Part shown: positions 34,881 through 47,205 of the stretch, piece after piece
Numbering within the stretch: the first letter of the stretch is position 1
How the letters are laid out: each line of letters opens with the position of its first letter
Assembly (NCBI RefSeq): GCF_001625305.1
Contig: NW_017804353.1
Location: forward strand, 1,717,326-1,781,325
Source of the DNA: Branchiostoma belcheri
Lineage: Eukaryota > Chordata > Leptocardii > Amphioxiformes > Branchiostomatidae
Direction: 5' to 3'
Length of the DNA: 64,000 bases
Translations under genes and position numbers: made by a program
Notes under the pieces: model-generated
Told to the model about the DNA's origin: nothing
Database searches by the model: none
The model's input: only the letters and a program-made list of their open reading frames with translations

Positions 34881-35871
34881 CGTTCTGGCAAAAAGAGGTT
34901 GATGAATTTAAGTTTGAATGATGTAGGGGTGTGGTGAAATTGTGACGTCAAGTAGGGAACACTTTGGGACACATCAGTGTTCAATTTCAACTTGTTGGGC
35001 AAGGCCAGCCTTGAGCACAATTTGAAAGAGAACAAACAACTACAGAGGTTCGTGTACGGCCAAGGAGCTTTCATCACAGCTCCTTGGTACGACTAATAGA
35101 CAACGACATCATTGAATTGAAGAAAGTTCTGTCTTAAAGAGATTTCAGGGCAGTAAAACTGAATTTTCAAGTCAGTTATCATATTATAGAAATGTGTGAA
35201 GAAATGGCGTAAATGTCAAACTTTGCAGATTTCTTCATCCAGAATATCTTTGTTTTCTAGTCTGAGTTGCATTGGATGCTTTTAAGTCATGGCCTACCAA
35301 CAGAATGAGTTATGCAAACATCTATCCAGATTACAGTTATCCTGTTCAAAAATCACACTGGTTACTAGACAGATAAAAATGAAAGCTCTTTCCATAATTA
35401 ATAATATATAAGAAAGCAACCCTGGATAAAATCAGACCAAGTCCTATAGTCCAAGTAACACCTGTTAACGGTTCACAGGCAACTAGTCATAGAGCCAGCC
35501 CTTTCCAAGCCTTTATTCAAAGCCAGCTGCCAGAGACGCCTTTACATACATGTAGTACCCAGATGATGAACACCCAAGCACCACCCACGCATTTGCCGCT
35601 GTTTCTGTACTATATATATAAGCGTCTATTTCCAACTCCTCCCGGCCCACGCAATTCTGCTGCACTGGAGAACTCCACAGCTTGTGTTACTAAGGCTGCT
35701 GGCAACGACGCCGGTTTGAAGTGCAACAAAAGCAGACTGGTGCGCCGCGTCGTGCATACTGATTTACCAGCGTCGCCTCACAAGGATGAAGGGGAAACGT
35801 CCCTGTACGCGTCAAACCCAGACTGCCCACCTGCCTTATGTATGAGTGTGTTTCCAGCTACCTGTGTCTTT

Positions 35872-35873
<2 letters not shown>
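34881..35873. other. No confirmed gene; TATATATATAAG at 35611-35621
   Basis: Plain sequence with a TATA-like tract followed by a GC-richer stretch. An overlapping 121-codon plus frame (35563-35928) runs into the microsatellite and is not convincing. Confidence 0.35.

Positions 35874-35907
<34 letters not shown>
35874..35907. repeat. (TG)17 microsatellite
   Basis: Uninterrupted TG dinucleotide run. Confidence 0.95.
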
Positions 35908-35909
<2 letters not shown>

Positions 35910-35932
35910 CGATTCAGGATTGCGATAGGCAC

Positions 35933-36008
35933 TATCCAGAACCGTCCCTGATCCTAACCATAACCCATTCAGGCAGGGAACTAGATACACACGGCTCTGG
36001 ACACAATA
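35933..36008. repeat. Foldback repeat, single near-complete unit
   Basis: TATCCAGAACCGTCCC, GATCCTAACCATAACCC, ATTCAGGCAGGGAACTAGATA, then CACACGGCTCTGGACACAATA: the two inverted ends with one telomere-like core. It lies 25 bp after a (TG)n tract. Confidence 0.85.
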
Positions 36009-37280
36009 TGCATTCACTTGCAACTTACGGGTGAATGACCCTAATCTGGTACCATTTGATTATCTTCGCCATAAGGCGCCCTGTTATACAAGCTCTTCAC
36101 ACAACCATCACTAGGGAAGTGAGATGGCTATCAGAAGCGCCTTTCAGAGAATCTCATCGGATGAAAGCAGCAATTTTCAGGCTCCCATCTAACGTTACAT
36201 ATCTCCCGTGATCAGTAGGTATGTTTTCTATACAGTGCTACTTTCGGAACAGATTGTTAAGTGATGTAGTTCATTGACCCCTGATGCTTACAAAGAATTT
36301 GCAATTAGATAGTGATAACATCATTGAGTGAAAATATCACAAGGCATGCCCCAAATACCGAACAGGCTGTCACCCTACCAGTACAGCATACTAACTACGC
36401 ATAGAAAACAGGGCGAGATTTTATTGCACATTGCAAGGGATTTGCCAGCTCGTTCTAAAGTGCCTGGAGATTGGAGATCAGCGATCGCCTTTGAAAGGAC
36501 TGTATGTTCTCTTTCAATCGCGAATCCTTTGAATTATTTCTTCAAAGGCGGTTCTTTTCACTGCCTTATTACCACATAAAGAGGCATGTACGTCACCACA
36601 CGGTAACCATGGTGATATTCAGAAACATAGTTGCAATAGAGGTTATTGTAGGACGTTTCTGAATGATAAATCAGGATGAACAAATCTAATATAAAATTCT
36701 TGCTCGCTTCATTATCGTCTGTATCACCGACAAGAGGATGAGAACCTACTGGCCCTGTAATTAGCGATTATCTGGGAATTGTAATGAGCCTAATGCTTGT
36801 ATCATTCTGTCGATTCCAAACCATGATAACCTAAATCAGGCGCTTAGAAATGCGCAATGATCATAGTCATCTGCGTTTCTGTAGCTAGAGAGACGCGCTC
36901 ACTTGTCATCGATCTGCACAGTCCATCTGACATTATGCCAAGTGCCATGGGGTTGAATGGTCAAGACGAAACTGACTGGGAAAGTGGAATATAGGCGACT
37001 GTTAATGCTGGTAAACCTCTTCTTTGTGCAGGGATGAAAGCTTTATGTATGCATCTTTTGAAATCACAGCGCAGCCTTCATTCAAACCTGCACTCAGCAA
37101 TGTTTTTTTATTGTACTATAGTACCTATAGTACTCTGTAGCAAGCTGCTAAAGATAAAGACAAAACGTCAGAAAATACATCCGAACTCAGAGATCCATTT
37201 CTCACTTTCGTCAACTCTATAGAGAGAGGATCAACAAGAATATCAGTACGGGACTCTTACATATTCACATCAAACCACCG
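36009..37280. other. No recognisable gene
   Basis: Nothing supported. Confidence 0.5.
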
Positions 37281-37283
37281 AGG

Positions 37284-37671
37284 TTGGACCGTAGCGGTGT
37301 ACCGAATCGACCCCACAACCTCTACAAATGGGTTCACGGGACCGGTAAGCAATTCCACCACAGGAGAGTCAACGTGCATTGGGTGGAAAGAGATCAAATC
37401 AAGGCGGTCTTTAGACTAGGGTTGTTACATTTAGATAGAATAGAAAAATTCGAATTCCTCATGAAACTTGACAAACCATGTATAATTAGTTCAATATGTT
37501 CGTACATCTTTAACTGCGTAAAGAAGCGAGAAGAAGCTGAACCTGTAAATAGTAGAACACATTAGCTTATGTAGTATGTAAGTGTCATTACTGTTTTCTT
37601 TTCCCTGTCTACCCATGACCTGTACTTAGCTCGTTAGAGCACAAGCGTACAATAAAGGTCTTTCATTCATT
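37284..37671 (+). mobile_element. 3' end of a non-LTR retrotransposon with ATTC-type tail
   Basis: The plus frame 37284-37565 ends with DRIEKFEFLMKLDKPCI, SSICSYIFNC and VKKREE. The I..Y...C.KKREE pattern is the usual C-terminus of certain LINE ORF2 proteins. About 80 bp later comes GCGTACAATAAAGGTCTTTC and ATTCATTTTATTC (37645-37675). The same 3' end with a longer (ATTC)n tail is at 55511-55552. The copy is severely 5'-truncated and no reverse-transcriptase catalytic motif remains. The initiator shown is not an ATG. Confidence 0.5.
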
Positions 37672-37677
37672 TTATTC

Positions 37678-37815
37678 TGAACCTGAAGGTTCTGGGTTCG
37701 AATCCCTGGCAGTCTCCATTGATGTGTCCTTGGAAAAGGCAATCTGAACCTATTTCCTCCCTCCCACTCAAGTGAAAATGAGTACCTAGCTTCGGTTTAT
37801 TAGGGAGGTTCTCTT
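37678..37815 (+). mobile_element. tRNA-derived SINE fragment
   Basis: GGTTCTGGGTTCGAATCCCT is an RNA polymerase III B-box. It is followed by TGTCCTTGGAAAAGGCA, TTTCCTCCCTCCCACTCAAG, TGAAAATGAGTACCTAGCTT and CGGTTTATTAGGGAGG, matching the antisense fragment at 3340-3420. An A-box-like TTAGCTCGTTAGAGCA lies at 37626-37641, before the inserted-looking LINE tail. Confidence 0.75.
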
Positions 37816-40800
37816 CTGTCAGCTTCGTACGCTGGAACACCTGCGTAGGCGTCATGACGGAGAAAATCCACAATTAGAGCCGCGAGGCTTTACCTTAATC
37901 ATGCATGGTCTTATAAAGAGGGAAAGTAATTTGTACATGTAGATGATGAAGAGACATGGAGGTGGGTTGAATGCCCGCTGTTACCTAGCTTGCTCTCCAA
38001 GCAGAGGTTTAGGCTTCGGCGTATTATTTTTTACTTGTTTTTGTAGTTTTCATCAGACTTTCTTTTCTTTATTGGTATTTTATTTTCGCCAGCCTTCGGG
38101 TGACATGGTGGATACAGCCCTGTCAATTTGATACTATCTTGCAGCCACGAAAATATCTGCTTGGACTGTTAGAGGCCGATGTCAATTACCTTGCTGAAGG
38201 CATACGCTGTACGTTTGCAGGGCTTTTAGGTTCTCACATGAATAAACTTAACGGTAATGGAGGAGCTAGCTAGACGTCGGCCAGGGAAATCGTTGTTGGA
38301 ACCCTACATTTCTTGCTCGAATCTGTTTAAGTCCCGTCGACGACATATCCGTGCCAACTCTGTATGAAAATCACATCTTAGTCTTCAAACGAAGAGGTTC
38401 GTAGCGACAAATTGTCAGTATCCTCACTTAAGGATTTGGATAGGGTTTGCACGGCGTGACGACCTGTCAATAGGGGGCGATTTACGGATGGAGTAGAGGG
38501 CACACCGTTAGCAATTTCAACATCTTCAATTTGTCGTGCCGTTGGTGCATGATCATGAGTTACGGCACCGTAATGGAGTCGTGCAGGGAGAATGTTCATT
38601 ATTTTGCTACATTTCGCCAGTCATGAATGTGTCCTGTAGACTATATCCTGATGTGAGGACGTGTTTCTTTTACAGACAGAGAAGAAAAAGTTGGCAAGAA
38701 TTTCCTGGCACCCCAGTCTGTCATTCTGCCAAATTAGAAGCTGTTAAAGCCTTCCTCGGGGCAATTGTAGACTAACTCCGGCAGAAACAAATAACTTTGT
38801 TAATGGGAAACGTGTCTAGACTCACTGTGAGCGACTGTGTAGACATAAGTTGATTTATCAGTTATGACTGTCGAATAACGCAGGCAATTACAGACAGTGT
38901 AATTAAGGGCAGTATTGTATCTGATATCATGTTCCGAATGCTTGATGATTTCTATCTATGGAGGCGCTGGAACAAACGTGTCTACAGATATGACTTGAAA
39001 GTAATTAGAAAGTAAGACACGCAACGTCGGCGAGACGCAACCAGAACGACTGTAACAATGATGCTTTCTTTTCTTTTCTCGACACTAATTCTACTTTCGG
39101 CTTCGAAGGATAGCTCTAACAACAAAATTTGCCTCTCTGGCTATCTTGGCTTGGCTTCGTCTCCGAAGTCTCTCTGGCTATAGTACAGCCATAGCAGACG
39201 CTGCAACACACCTACTACAAATACAGAATGACCCAAGGTGCATGATCATTGTCTCTAGAGGCAGACGATTGCTAACAATATAATTGCAATGACTGTGCCA
39301 CTGGCGCACAATGGCCATGCCAATACGTCCTTCACCTATTTGTTTTGCTTCTGGCATCAACAGAGCTTTTACTTCAGAATCTTTTAACAAGATACCCTCC
39401 GCCCAATTCAACAGGGAAAGTCAACTTCTCTGGGAATTTAAAACCGTATATGTGTTTGCTTGGTTTGAAGGCTTAGACGCGCAGCGGACCGTTGTTTGAC
39501 GAGTGTTACTGAATACAGCTCCCACATCACGGCTAGCAAACTTTCATATCACGACAAGTAAACACTCCAGCACCGACTTCAATTATAGAACATGTCAATG
39601 GCAACTTTAATGCACCGTGACATCCCCTGTATTCCTATAAATATGGAAATACAGACCAAAATAGGAACGATTTGACTTGTGTAAACCCAGAGTGAAAGCT
39701 ATGGCACAGGAGAGCTTAGTTGGATACACATTTGTTCCATTAAGTAAACCTCTCAAGTCAATGTCGGGAGAATTATGCAGTCCTTTTATTGAACAAAACA
39801 GAGCGCACGCATTAGAGTCTACCGTAACATGCAGATCACTCAATTTCAGGTACTAAATGGCTAAGTTTATACATGTTGAAGTTTACACCTTCTTTGTAAG
39901 CAGTGAATGTTGTTTAGCTAATAACTCGCACGAGTTAACCACTGTGCTAATACGTCTTACAGTAATGAAAACTTTAAGTATCCTTAAAAGTTGAGGCTTC
40001 TGGAGTTTATGCAATGCCCCTTATTACGAGCCATCGACCCACGCACAATCGCAAACAATGCGCAATGACCCAGGGACTGGTTCGGCGCCAGACACTCCAG
40101 ACCTTCGCATCCACTGACTTCAAGGGTCTGCAGATGACTAGAATGCAGTAAATGGAAAAGGCTTCAAATATACTTGCAATGAGGCACTATTCTATGAACA
40201 TATTGATTACTTGGTAATATCAATCACCAGGGTATAACGTCCAGAGTCATTAAAATGTTTTAAAATATTGTCCGAACTCGCAATGGTCTCGTTGACATCA
40301 GTATGTGTTTATTGATAATATATTGACAATGTGTAAAATGCTCATGATTTACAAGAAATCCATCGACAACCTTCTGTAGAAACAAGTCTACATTCGCTTT
40401 GACATTCTGTGCAAGGCTGTGCTCTCATTTGGTCATCAATGCGAGGCAAGAAAACGATGTCTGAAAATAGAACCTGAGTGTGCACTTAGTAGCTACCTTT
40501 GCTTTCAGCGCGATTACGTGGCCAACCAACACTCCAGGCACAAGACCAGAAATAGTTCAATAAGATAGATCTAGATACAGAGCCTCTAGAGAGGTTGTTG
40601 CCTTAAGCATGTCATGTATACAATTCTGCATCATAAAACGTGCTTTTGTTCATTATGGCCAAATTGCACATGTTGCATTTAGCCCAAGGCATGGATGCGC
40701 AAACGAAAATCCACTCTTCCTTCCCTGCATGTAGACATGATAACGGCTGTTCCCAAAAGTGTGAATGCGAGCCACGGCTTGGGACTTGTGAAAGCTGAAA

Positions 40801-41557
40801 ATCGTCTTCAGCAATTTGCGTTAAGACCTCCAATAGCTACTGAATCTGTGAAGCAGACCTTAACTGAATGCGTTTCTGTTTGTCCCTGAATAGAATGGCC
40901 AAAGGCCATGCGCAGATTCGTTGTCTAATGGGCTCCAGATTAAAGCAGACGTTGCCGACGTGACTTTAGGCGAAACGCTCGCCTTTCAATTTAATCTCGC
41001 ACCGACCTTTAGAGTAAACCGCAAGCTATCATTCACATAAGGAACCTTTTTAAATGAACCTGAATTTCTGGCGGCGTATAATCCAAAGGGAATTCACGAA
41101 CTGCATTCTGAATACAAAAATACGACCTTCACATTATCAGAGGATTGGGTGCTTAGATATAAAACTTGAAGTGCAACAGTTGAACCTGGTGGAATAACAC
41201 ATGGAAATGCGCAATGTCACGAGATCTAGTTCTATCGAGTTGGCTGTATCTTATTGCAATGATGTCAGCATACAAAAAATATCATAACTTTATAATATCA
41301 ACATTTAAGCACTTGTTGGCTGCCGGACAGAATTTATGTCTCCTGTGCTAAAACGATCTTACTATGAAATAAGTACGAGAGACTTGGTCTTCGGTGAACT
41401 TCGTCCCATTAACATCCACCCACTTAAACTAGACTTATAAAGTTTTACTTAACCGTAAATGCACAGTGAAATTGTCTCTATATAGTGATGTAGGGATAAA
41501 AAATCCTATCTAGCTACAATCTATCCTAGGAGCCAACAAACTTGTGGCGAGTGTGTG
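37816..41557. other. No confirmed gene
   Basis: About 3.7 kb without supported exons. A 73-codon minus frame at 38378-38599 has coding-like composition (ends LSLRTSSFED) but lacks a usable acceptor. At 38189 a minus-strand ATG...GCAAG|GTAATTG gives a four-codon phase-2 start, too short to call. CCTCTCTGGCTAT is duplicated at about 39130 and 39168. Confidence 0.4.
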
Positions 41558-41667
41558 GAGTGGACGTAGCCTGGGTACCATCCCCAGTAGTATATTCGCA
41601 AACTCTATAACCAGTTATAGAGTTTGCGAATATACTACTGGGGATGGTACCCAGGCTAGAGTGGACG
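41558..41667. mobile_element. Perfect palindromic miniature element with 9-bp target duplication
   Basis: Two 45-bp arms (41567-41611 and 41614-41658) are exact reverse complements around a 2-base loop CA. The ends read TAGCCTGGGTACCATCCCC. The palindrome is flanked on both sides by the same 9 bases GAGTGGACG (41558-41566 and 41659-41667). A 9-bp target duplication is typical of Mutator-like transposons. The whole element is 92 bp and has no coding capacity. Perfect arms indicate recent insertion or ongoing homogenisation. Confidence 0.85.
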
Positions 41668-43494
41668 AGGCAAGCACGGAAGTACCCCGGGGTAGTTTTA
41701 TTAGTTTGGTAAATCCTAGGATAATAGAGTTTGGTTATATATTATTAGAGTTTTTTCCCTTTTACCTTCTATTCTGTGGTCATTATTATCTCAAAGAAGT
41801 TAGCGAAAGAATGCCAAAAGAAGGTAAGAAGTACTTGGCTGTGCAAAAGACCACGAAATCTCTAATATCCTAAAATATCGAGTGGTGATGTATTTGACAA
41901 GAACGGCTGAGGAAGTCGTGCAACAGGGCAACTTCTGACAGGTACGTGGGAATGAGTGATGACTCTAGTTACATTATACATACACTGAACACGAACGGAT
42001 TTGCCAAAAGAATCAGCAAAAACCACAACATAAATGTAGCTCTCCTCACATTACAATAAACGGAGAAAGTAATTGGACAGCACTACAAGGATTGAGGGCC
42101 GCAGATTAACCTGTCTGCTCTGTGACGCGAAGTGAAAGAGAGTACAAACTCCCAAGGCAGGATACTAATCCACCAATTTGAAAACATTTCATAGAACACA
42201 GTTGGCTATGGCTGAGGGAGCTATGCGTGGGATACAATACGGAGGCATTTATTTCATGCAGCAAAATTGGCTGCGATGGAGACAAATCCACCAATTTGGA
42301 AACATTGATACCCTCAAATAAGTTAGCCTTCAGGAACAGACGTCTGGGGCAGTCATGCATGATTACTGACTGATGCTGTGTGGGAGGGTGTGGGCGTGCA
42401 TGAAACGTGCGCGTGTGATTCGATACACTTTGACGTTACAACACTAAAGCTAATAATCTAAGTATATCATTGGCCACGTTAATGATCCACGTGTGCCCTA
42501 GATTGAAACGTATCTGTGAATGTCCAATTAAGTTCAACATGTTGCAACATCTAATTGTGCACAGTCTATTGAATTCCTCATAATGGGTGCGATAGACTGG
42601 GATATTTGATATATAAGATTTCTATGATACATTTTAGAACGTGTGTTTCATACCTGTACGGGTATTAAGCAATGAAGCCTTGTTGGATTATGTATTTTCT
42701 CTGTGGCTTTTAAAGTACAACCCATCAAACAAGATGCATTGGCTGAGCCTAGGGAAACAAGGAAAACGCTGCCATACTTTCAGAAACCCCACGGGTCTCA
42801 TATTCGAGCAAGTCACTTAAATCACTTTAGCGCCAACATTGTCCAGAGAATAGCATCCATGCGTTGCGCGTCCCCCTACATACATTAAATCAGACGCCAT
42901 AATGTTCGTGCAGTCATACAATACATCACAATCTGTATAAACCACGACGTTAACACAGCAATGATCATAAATAGTGGAGGTCAGAAAACACAAAGGGACC
43001 CTTCAATTTTAACGCGTACATTTTCAAAGCCTTTTAGGGTAAAGTGAATGTGATCCTTGTACATGTGGAACAATGCCGTATAGAAAACCCCGCGCCAGGC
43101 TACTTAGCGAATTTGTTTGCTTTTTCTGCGCTGTGCGACTCAGATAACCCATTTTCTTTATCACCTTTTGTTCTGGTCACATAGCAAAATCCATCTGCAA
43201 TATTTCATCAGGGTGTCTAGAGATTGTACAGAATTGTTTGCGAACCCCAAAGGGACTGCATTGTCTGATTGCCAACAAGAACGAAAACAACGACCAACTG
43301 TTGGGCAACAGAGCAGGGCTCCTAAGCCAGAGAGCGGGTTTCAGTGCAATGAAAGCTGCATGGCTTTGTTACGGGTAATGTTCGTGTAATGGACGGACTA
43401 TTGTGTGAGCTGCAGGGCACTGTCGGCTAATGGACTGGGGGCACAGCGGCAGGCTACAGTGTGAGGCAACAAACCAGGAGGGAGGCAGTTAGAC
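41668..43494. other. No recognisable gene
   Basis: Contains a small tandem duplication (AATCCACCAATTTG.AAACAT at about 42170 and 42285). A 90-codon frame at 43117-43389 shows no domain. Confidence 0.5.
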
Positions 43495-43810
43495 GTGACC
43501 TAAGATGAACCATCTATACGTAGCATATTTTCGAGTCCCCTAATGTTAAAGATGTTAACCACCAGAAGGAAAAGATTAGCCAACCCTATGTTTAATACAT
43601 GACCCAAGATAGATCTTTTATGTGTAGAATATATTCGAGGCTTTTAATGGTGAAGACGCTTAATGGCGAAGACGCTGAAAGCTACAAGCAAAGGTTAAAC
43701 ATAACTTCAAGGCATGACCTTGGATGAACCATTAATGTGTAGCAGCTTCGGGGCATTTGTGAACACGCTTAATGGCAAAGTCGGTTAACTGTGTAGACGC
43801 CGATAGATAT
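43495..43810. repeat. Three-copy diverged tandem repeat, about 103-115 bp
   Basis: TGACC(T/C)(A/T)(A/G)GAT.GA(A/T)C followed by ...ATGTGTAG..., ..TTCG.G.C..TT.ATG and ..AAGACGCTTAATGGC starts near 43495, 43598 and 43713. The short submotif GCTTAATGGC.AAG.CG is itself duplicated. Confidence 0.65.
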
Positions 43811-44191
43811 CCTACATGTCCTCAACGTCGGTAAGAATAACGGCAGTTAACGTAAACCAGCGACGCTTGCCAACTACAGCTTAATAACCACATGTATCTA
43901 CCCTTTTAGCCCGTTTTGATTGACTACTTTAGTGAGGTGCAGAGACCAGGCTATTTATGGAGTGATATTCTCATGGATTGTGGAGAAGAGATGGTAGAGA
44001 GCATCCGCTAATGCAATCTGGAGAGGTTGTCTCCTGAGAGGTGAGAGGCGCGCGGCTCCTGAGTAGTTCCGGGCCGGGCGATTAAGTGTCGGACTGGAGT
44101 GCAACAGGAACCTGTTATCCATCCTGCGGAGATGTGAGCAAGCATGGGGAACTACGCTATTGCCTCCGTGGCAAATGGTGGTATTGTATGT

Positions 44192-44324
<133 letters not shown>

Positions 44325-44329
44325 CCGCA

Positions 44330-46396
44330 TAGCCCTTAGGTTAGGTTCTAATGAAATGCTTGGGTTCAAATGCTGTTTTATAGGTATTTTTCACAGGAAC
44401 CTCGCTGACAGCTGGTGATATCCCTTGCACGACAGAGAACAGGATTGCAGAATGAGATTGCAAACGGGTTAAGTTACATGAACTTGCATCATTAGTTGTC
44501 TAGGCAAATGGAGCCCTTTCTTCATGACAGATTTTCAACCCCTCCCGAAAAGTCTTGACTTGTGAACAGCATCGTTTTTATAGAGGTTTGAGCTATCCGA
44601 ATCATTGTCCAACTTTGCTTTGCTCAGCTGTCAAACTCTTTTCATGAAGACTAGATAACATTCACAAGATCAAAGACCTGGCTATGCTCTCCTGCAATCT
44701 GCCAAACCGATGAACGGGGAATCTTCACCTGAATACGCCGAAGTTTTATAAGGTTATGACCAGCAATCCACTTTTCTTGTAAGTCATGATTTAATGGGCT
44801 GACTTGGGGCAAGTCTTAGAACGTTCCCGTCTCTCTACTTTGATCACGTCGCAAAGGGTAAGGAGAATAAGACCCGTCTCGAATCATCCATGTAAAAACG
44901 AGGCACTGCCTCAGTTGAATAGCAGCAGAGGGCAGATAGGCTTGAAGTCGTTGTGAATAGAATCATGCAAGGCATGTCAGAATAAATGTCTCTCTTGCTT
45001 ATCAAACAGGGGCAGGTCCCAGCTAAAGACCATGGTCGTCTTCAACCTCTGATCTGTGCAGGACTCAAGACATAAACAAAATTGCGATTCCAGTTTAACC
45101 TATATCGACATACGCAAGAGAGACACTGGCCTTGATGTCGGCAATTTGGGGCAGAGGAATTTGGACAGCCATCACTACTAGAGACCAAAGAAATCAGGCC
45201 TTCACATAAGCAAGGACTCGGCTATTACATTCAAAATATCTACAAATATCAATACATGTACTTGTATGAACAAAGACGACAGCTGGCTCTTACATTCGAA
45301 TGAATAACTGGCGTTATCAATATAACTGCGTAGGTTCAGACACGGTACAGTAGTCAAGCCCAGGTGTCTTTATCCAAGGAGAAACCATCGCAGCCGGCAG
45401 CAGGCTTTGAAATGAAGAGAAATCACATTACTGCTTTTTTTGTTTGCTAAGTGTGGAGGCGCGGAGATCACATCATACTGGGTGGGTGTGTTTGAGTAAC
45501 CGCACTAGAACCGAAGACGTAATTGCTGATTTCTGTTACAGAGAAGTACCACAAATACGACGAGAGGCCATACAAATACTACGCGAAATACCGATGACAT
45601 TTCATTCAGTTGACAGCTTGTGTGATCCTATTGAAAATCATCAGGGATAGTTCACTGATGTTTATGTCATTTTCTGGCTGCGAACGATATTGCCCATGCT
45701 CACCCCTCCCCACTACCATTAGCGATCCGCCCCTAAACGTGTGAACATCGGACAAATTAAATGGCTGCTGTCAAGCAGGTAATTTAGCACCCACTAGTAA
45801 CCGGTTATGAGAAATCTATAAGTATGTATAAACCGGACGATGTCAGTGAGAAAAACAAGTCGAATATTTGATTAACATTGTCTCTATGGAAACCGCTTAG
45901 AATAGCACTGGCCTGCTAATAAATAAAGAGGCGAAAATACCATGCGCCGAATTGAATTTTATAGCGTAAAAATAAAGATTTAGCCATATCCAGGTTTCAT
46001 ACGTATCATTGCTTTGAGGCGGATCTACAAAATTAGTGTGTCAGCCTTGTTAAATATACACCCCAGTAAACCTGTTGATATGTAGAGCAGTTCTGTGTTA
46101 GCTTCTCCATACAAAGGATTAATGGCGAATACCTGCGTCGTAAAAACAGCTGGTTTCTGTTAGATTTGATGTATATATTGCCTCTAGTCTTTCATAGGAT
46201 ATCCTGAACAATCAGAACAATGAACAAAGATTTTTATGTCGGCGTTCTACCCCCAAAGAGTCATTAAAAATCTGCAACCTTGGAGACATGAATATCCTGG
46301 AGAAACAAATAAACTGAACTGAACTAAATGGACGGAAAATCATTGACATCATGTGGAATAACTTTTTAAAAAGGATTACAGGATGAAACTCTGTAC
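44330..46396. other. No recognisable gene
   Basis: Short frames only. Weak duplications such as GGCT(A/C)TTACATTC(A/G)AA at about 45220 and 45282. Confidence 0.5.
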
Positions 46397-46527
46397 CTTG
46401 AGTTGCTTTCATAGCTGGAGCTTCGCATCTCCATCTTGCGTGCGCGGCGCGGGGTGTAGAGGGCGGCCGTCTCGAAGCTGACGCTCTTCACCTGCCCGAT
46501 GTGCTCGCGATAGTGCATCCTCGCCAT
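46397..46527 (-). CDS. Candidate alternative first coding exon B, product unknown
   Basis: On the minus strand the ATG at 46527 sits in a strong initiation context (GCGCCATGG) and opens 43 codons. They begin MARMHYREHIGQVKSVSFET, continue AALYTPRRARKMEMRSSSYE and SNS, and end with AG. A strong donor CTCAAG|GTACAGAG follows at 46396. The exon is GC-rich and free of stops while its surroundings are AT-rich. The phase-2 AG| break is shared with exons A and C. No domain is recognised; the Arg/Ser-rich end suggests a regulatory N-terminal tail. It could continue into exon D at 19.9 kb, giving a Ser-rich junction. Confidence 0.6.
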
Positions 46528-47205
46528 GGCGCAGCCTTTTACCCGAAGGAAACTCTAGCTACCGGCTGTTTCAAAAGCTCAGAGTGTGAAATATCGATGT
46601 ACGATTCTCTCGGTCCTTGGTGTTAGGTCCGGATAGGAGGCTTCGCGACTGAAATGGATATAGGCTTGTTTTGTGGTCTAGCCAGCAGCGACGCGGCTTA
46701 CCAAGGCTGAACGTGAGCCAACGGTCCGAGTACGATGTTGACGCCTTCGCTATCACCCTGGAGATGAGGTCAGCAGGTATACCGATACCGCTATCACCGT
46801 GTCTCTAAAGCCGAGATGTTGATGTCATCAGTGGCCTCGGGCAACGGGGAAAGTACAACCTCTGCGAAGATGACTTCCTAGAATTGCCATCCGTAATGAC
46901 TCAGATTAGAAAGCTGCAAACGCTCAAAATTCAACCTTCCACGCACCGAAAAAAGCAGCCCAGCTAACAATGGCAGAAAGATGTCGTCTCCGGAGCGGAC
47001 CGCTGTCCGAGCGAGGCGACCGGCCTGGCTGACTCACACACGTCCTCTCCGCGCCACAGACGCGCACCGAATGATCCCGGCCGACCACACCGAACAGCAT
47101 ACATACATGTGTGTGGGAGCCTGGGAACAAGTCACGACGGAACCCTGGGAACGTGAGCGGCATGAGCGGTTTCGCTTCCGGGCACGTCCGATCCGCAAGA
47201 ACCAA
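46528..47205 (-). promoter_or_regulatory. GC-rich region upstream of exon B
   Basis: The sequence upstream of the exon B start is CpG-rich, especially 46930-47190, and lacks repeats. It is a plausible promoter and 5' UTR for minus-strand transcription. The 93-codon minus frame inside it is not supported as coding. Confidence 0.35.

Noticed and set aside
35563-35928. TATA-like tract followed by a 121-codon frame
   Set aside because: The frame starts upstream of where transcription would begin and runs into the (TG)n tract. TATA-like sequences are frequent in AT-rich DNA.
37684-37702. tRNA gene suggested by GGTTCGAATCC
   Set aside because: The B-box is followed by a SINE body and the cloverleaf cannot be closed. 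It is a tRNA-derived SINE, not a tRNA gene.
38378-38599. Coding-like 73-codon minus frame ending LSLRTSSFED
   Set aside because: No workable acceptor in frame and no domain. Kept only as a note in the region entry.
43933-43953. TAGCCTGG-type ends (also near 43101 and 63651) as further copies of the 41.6-kb palindrome
   Set aside because: Only the first eight bases agree, about the number expected by chance. No arms or duplications.
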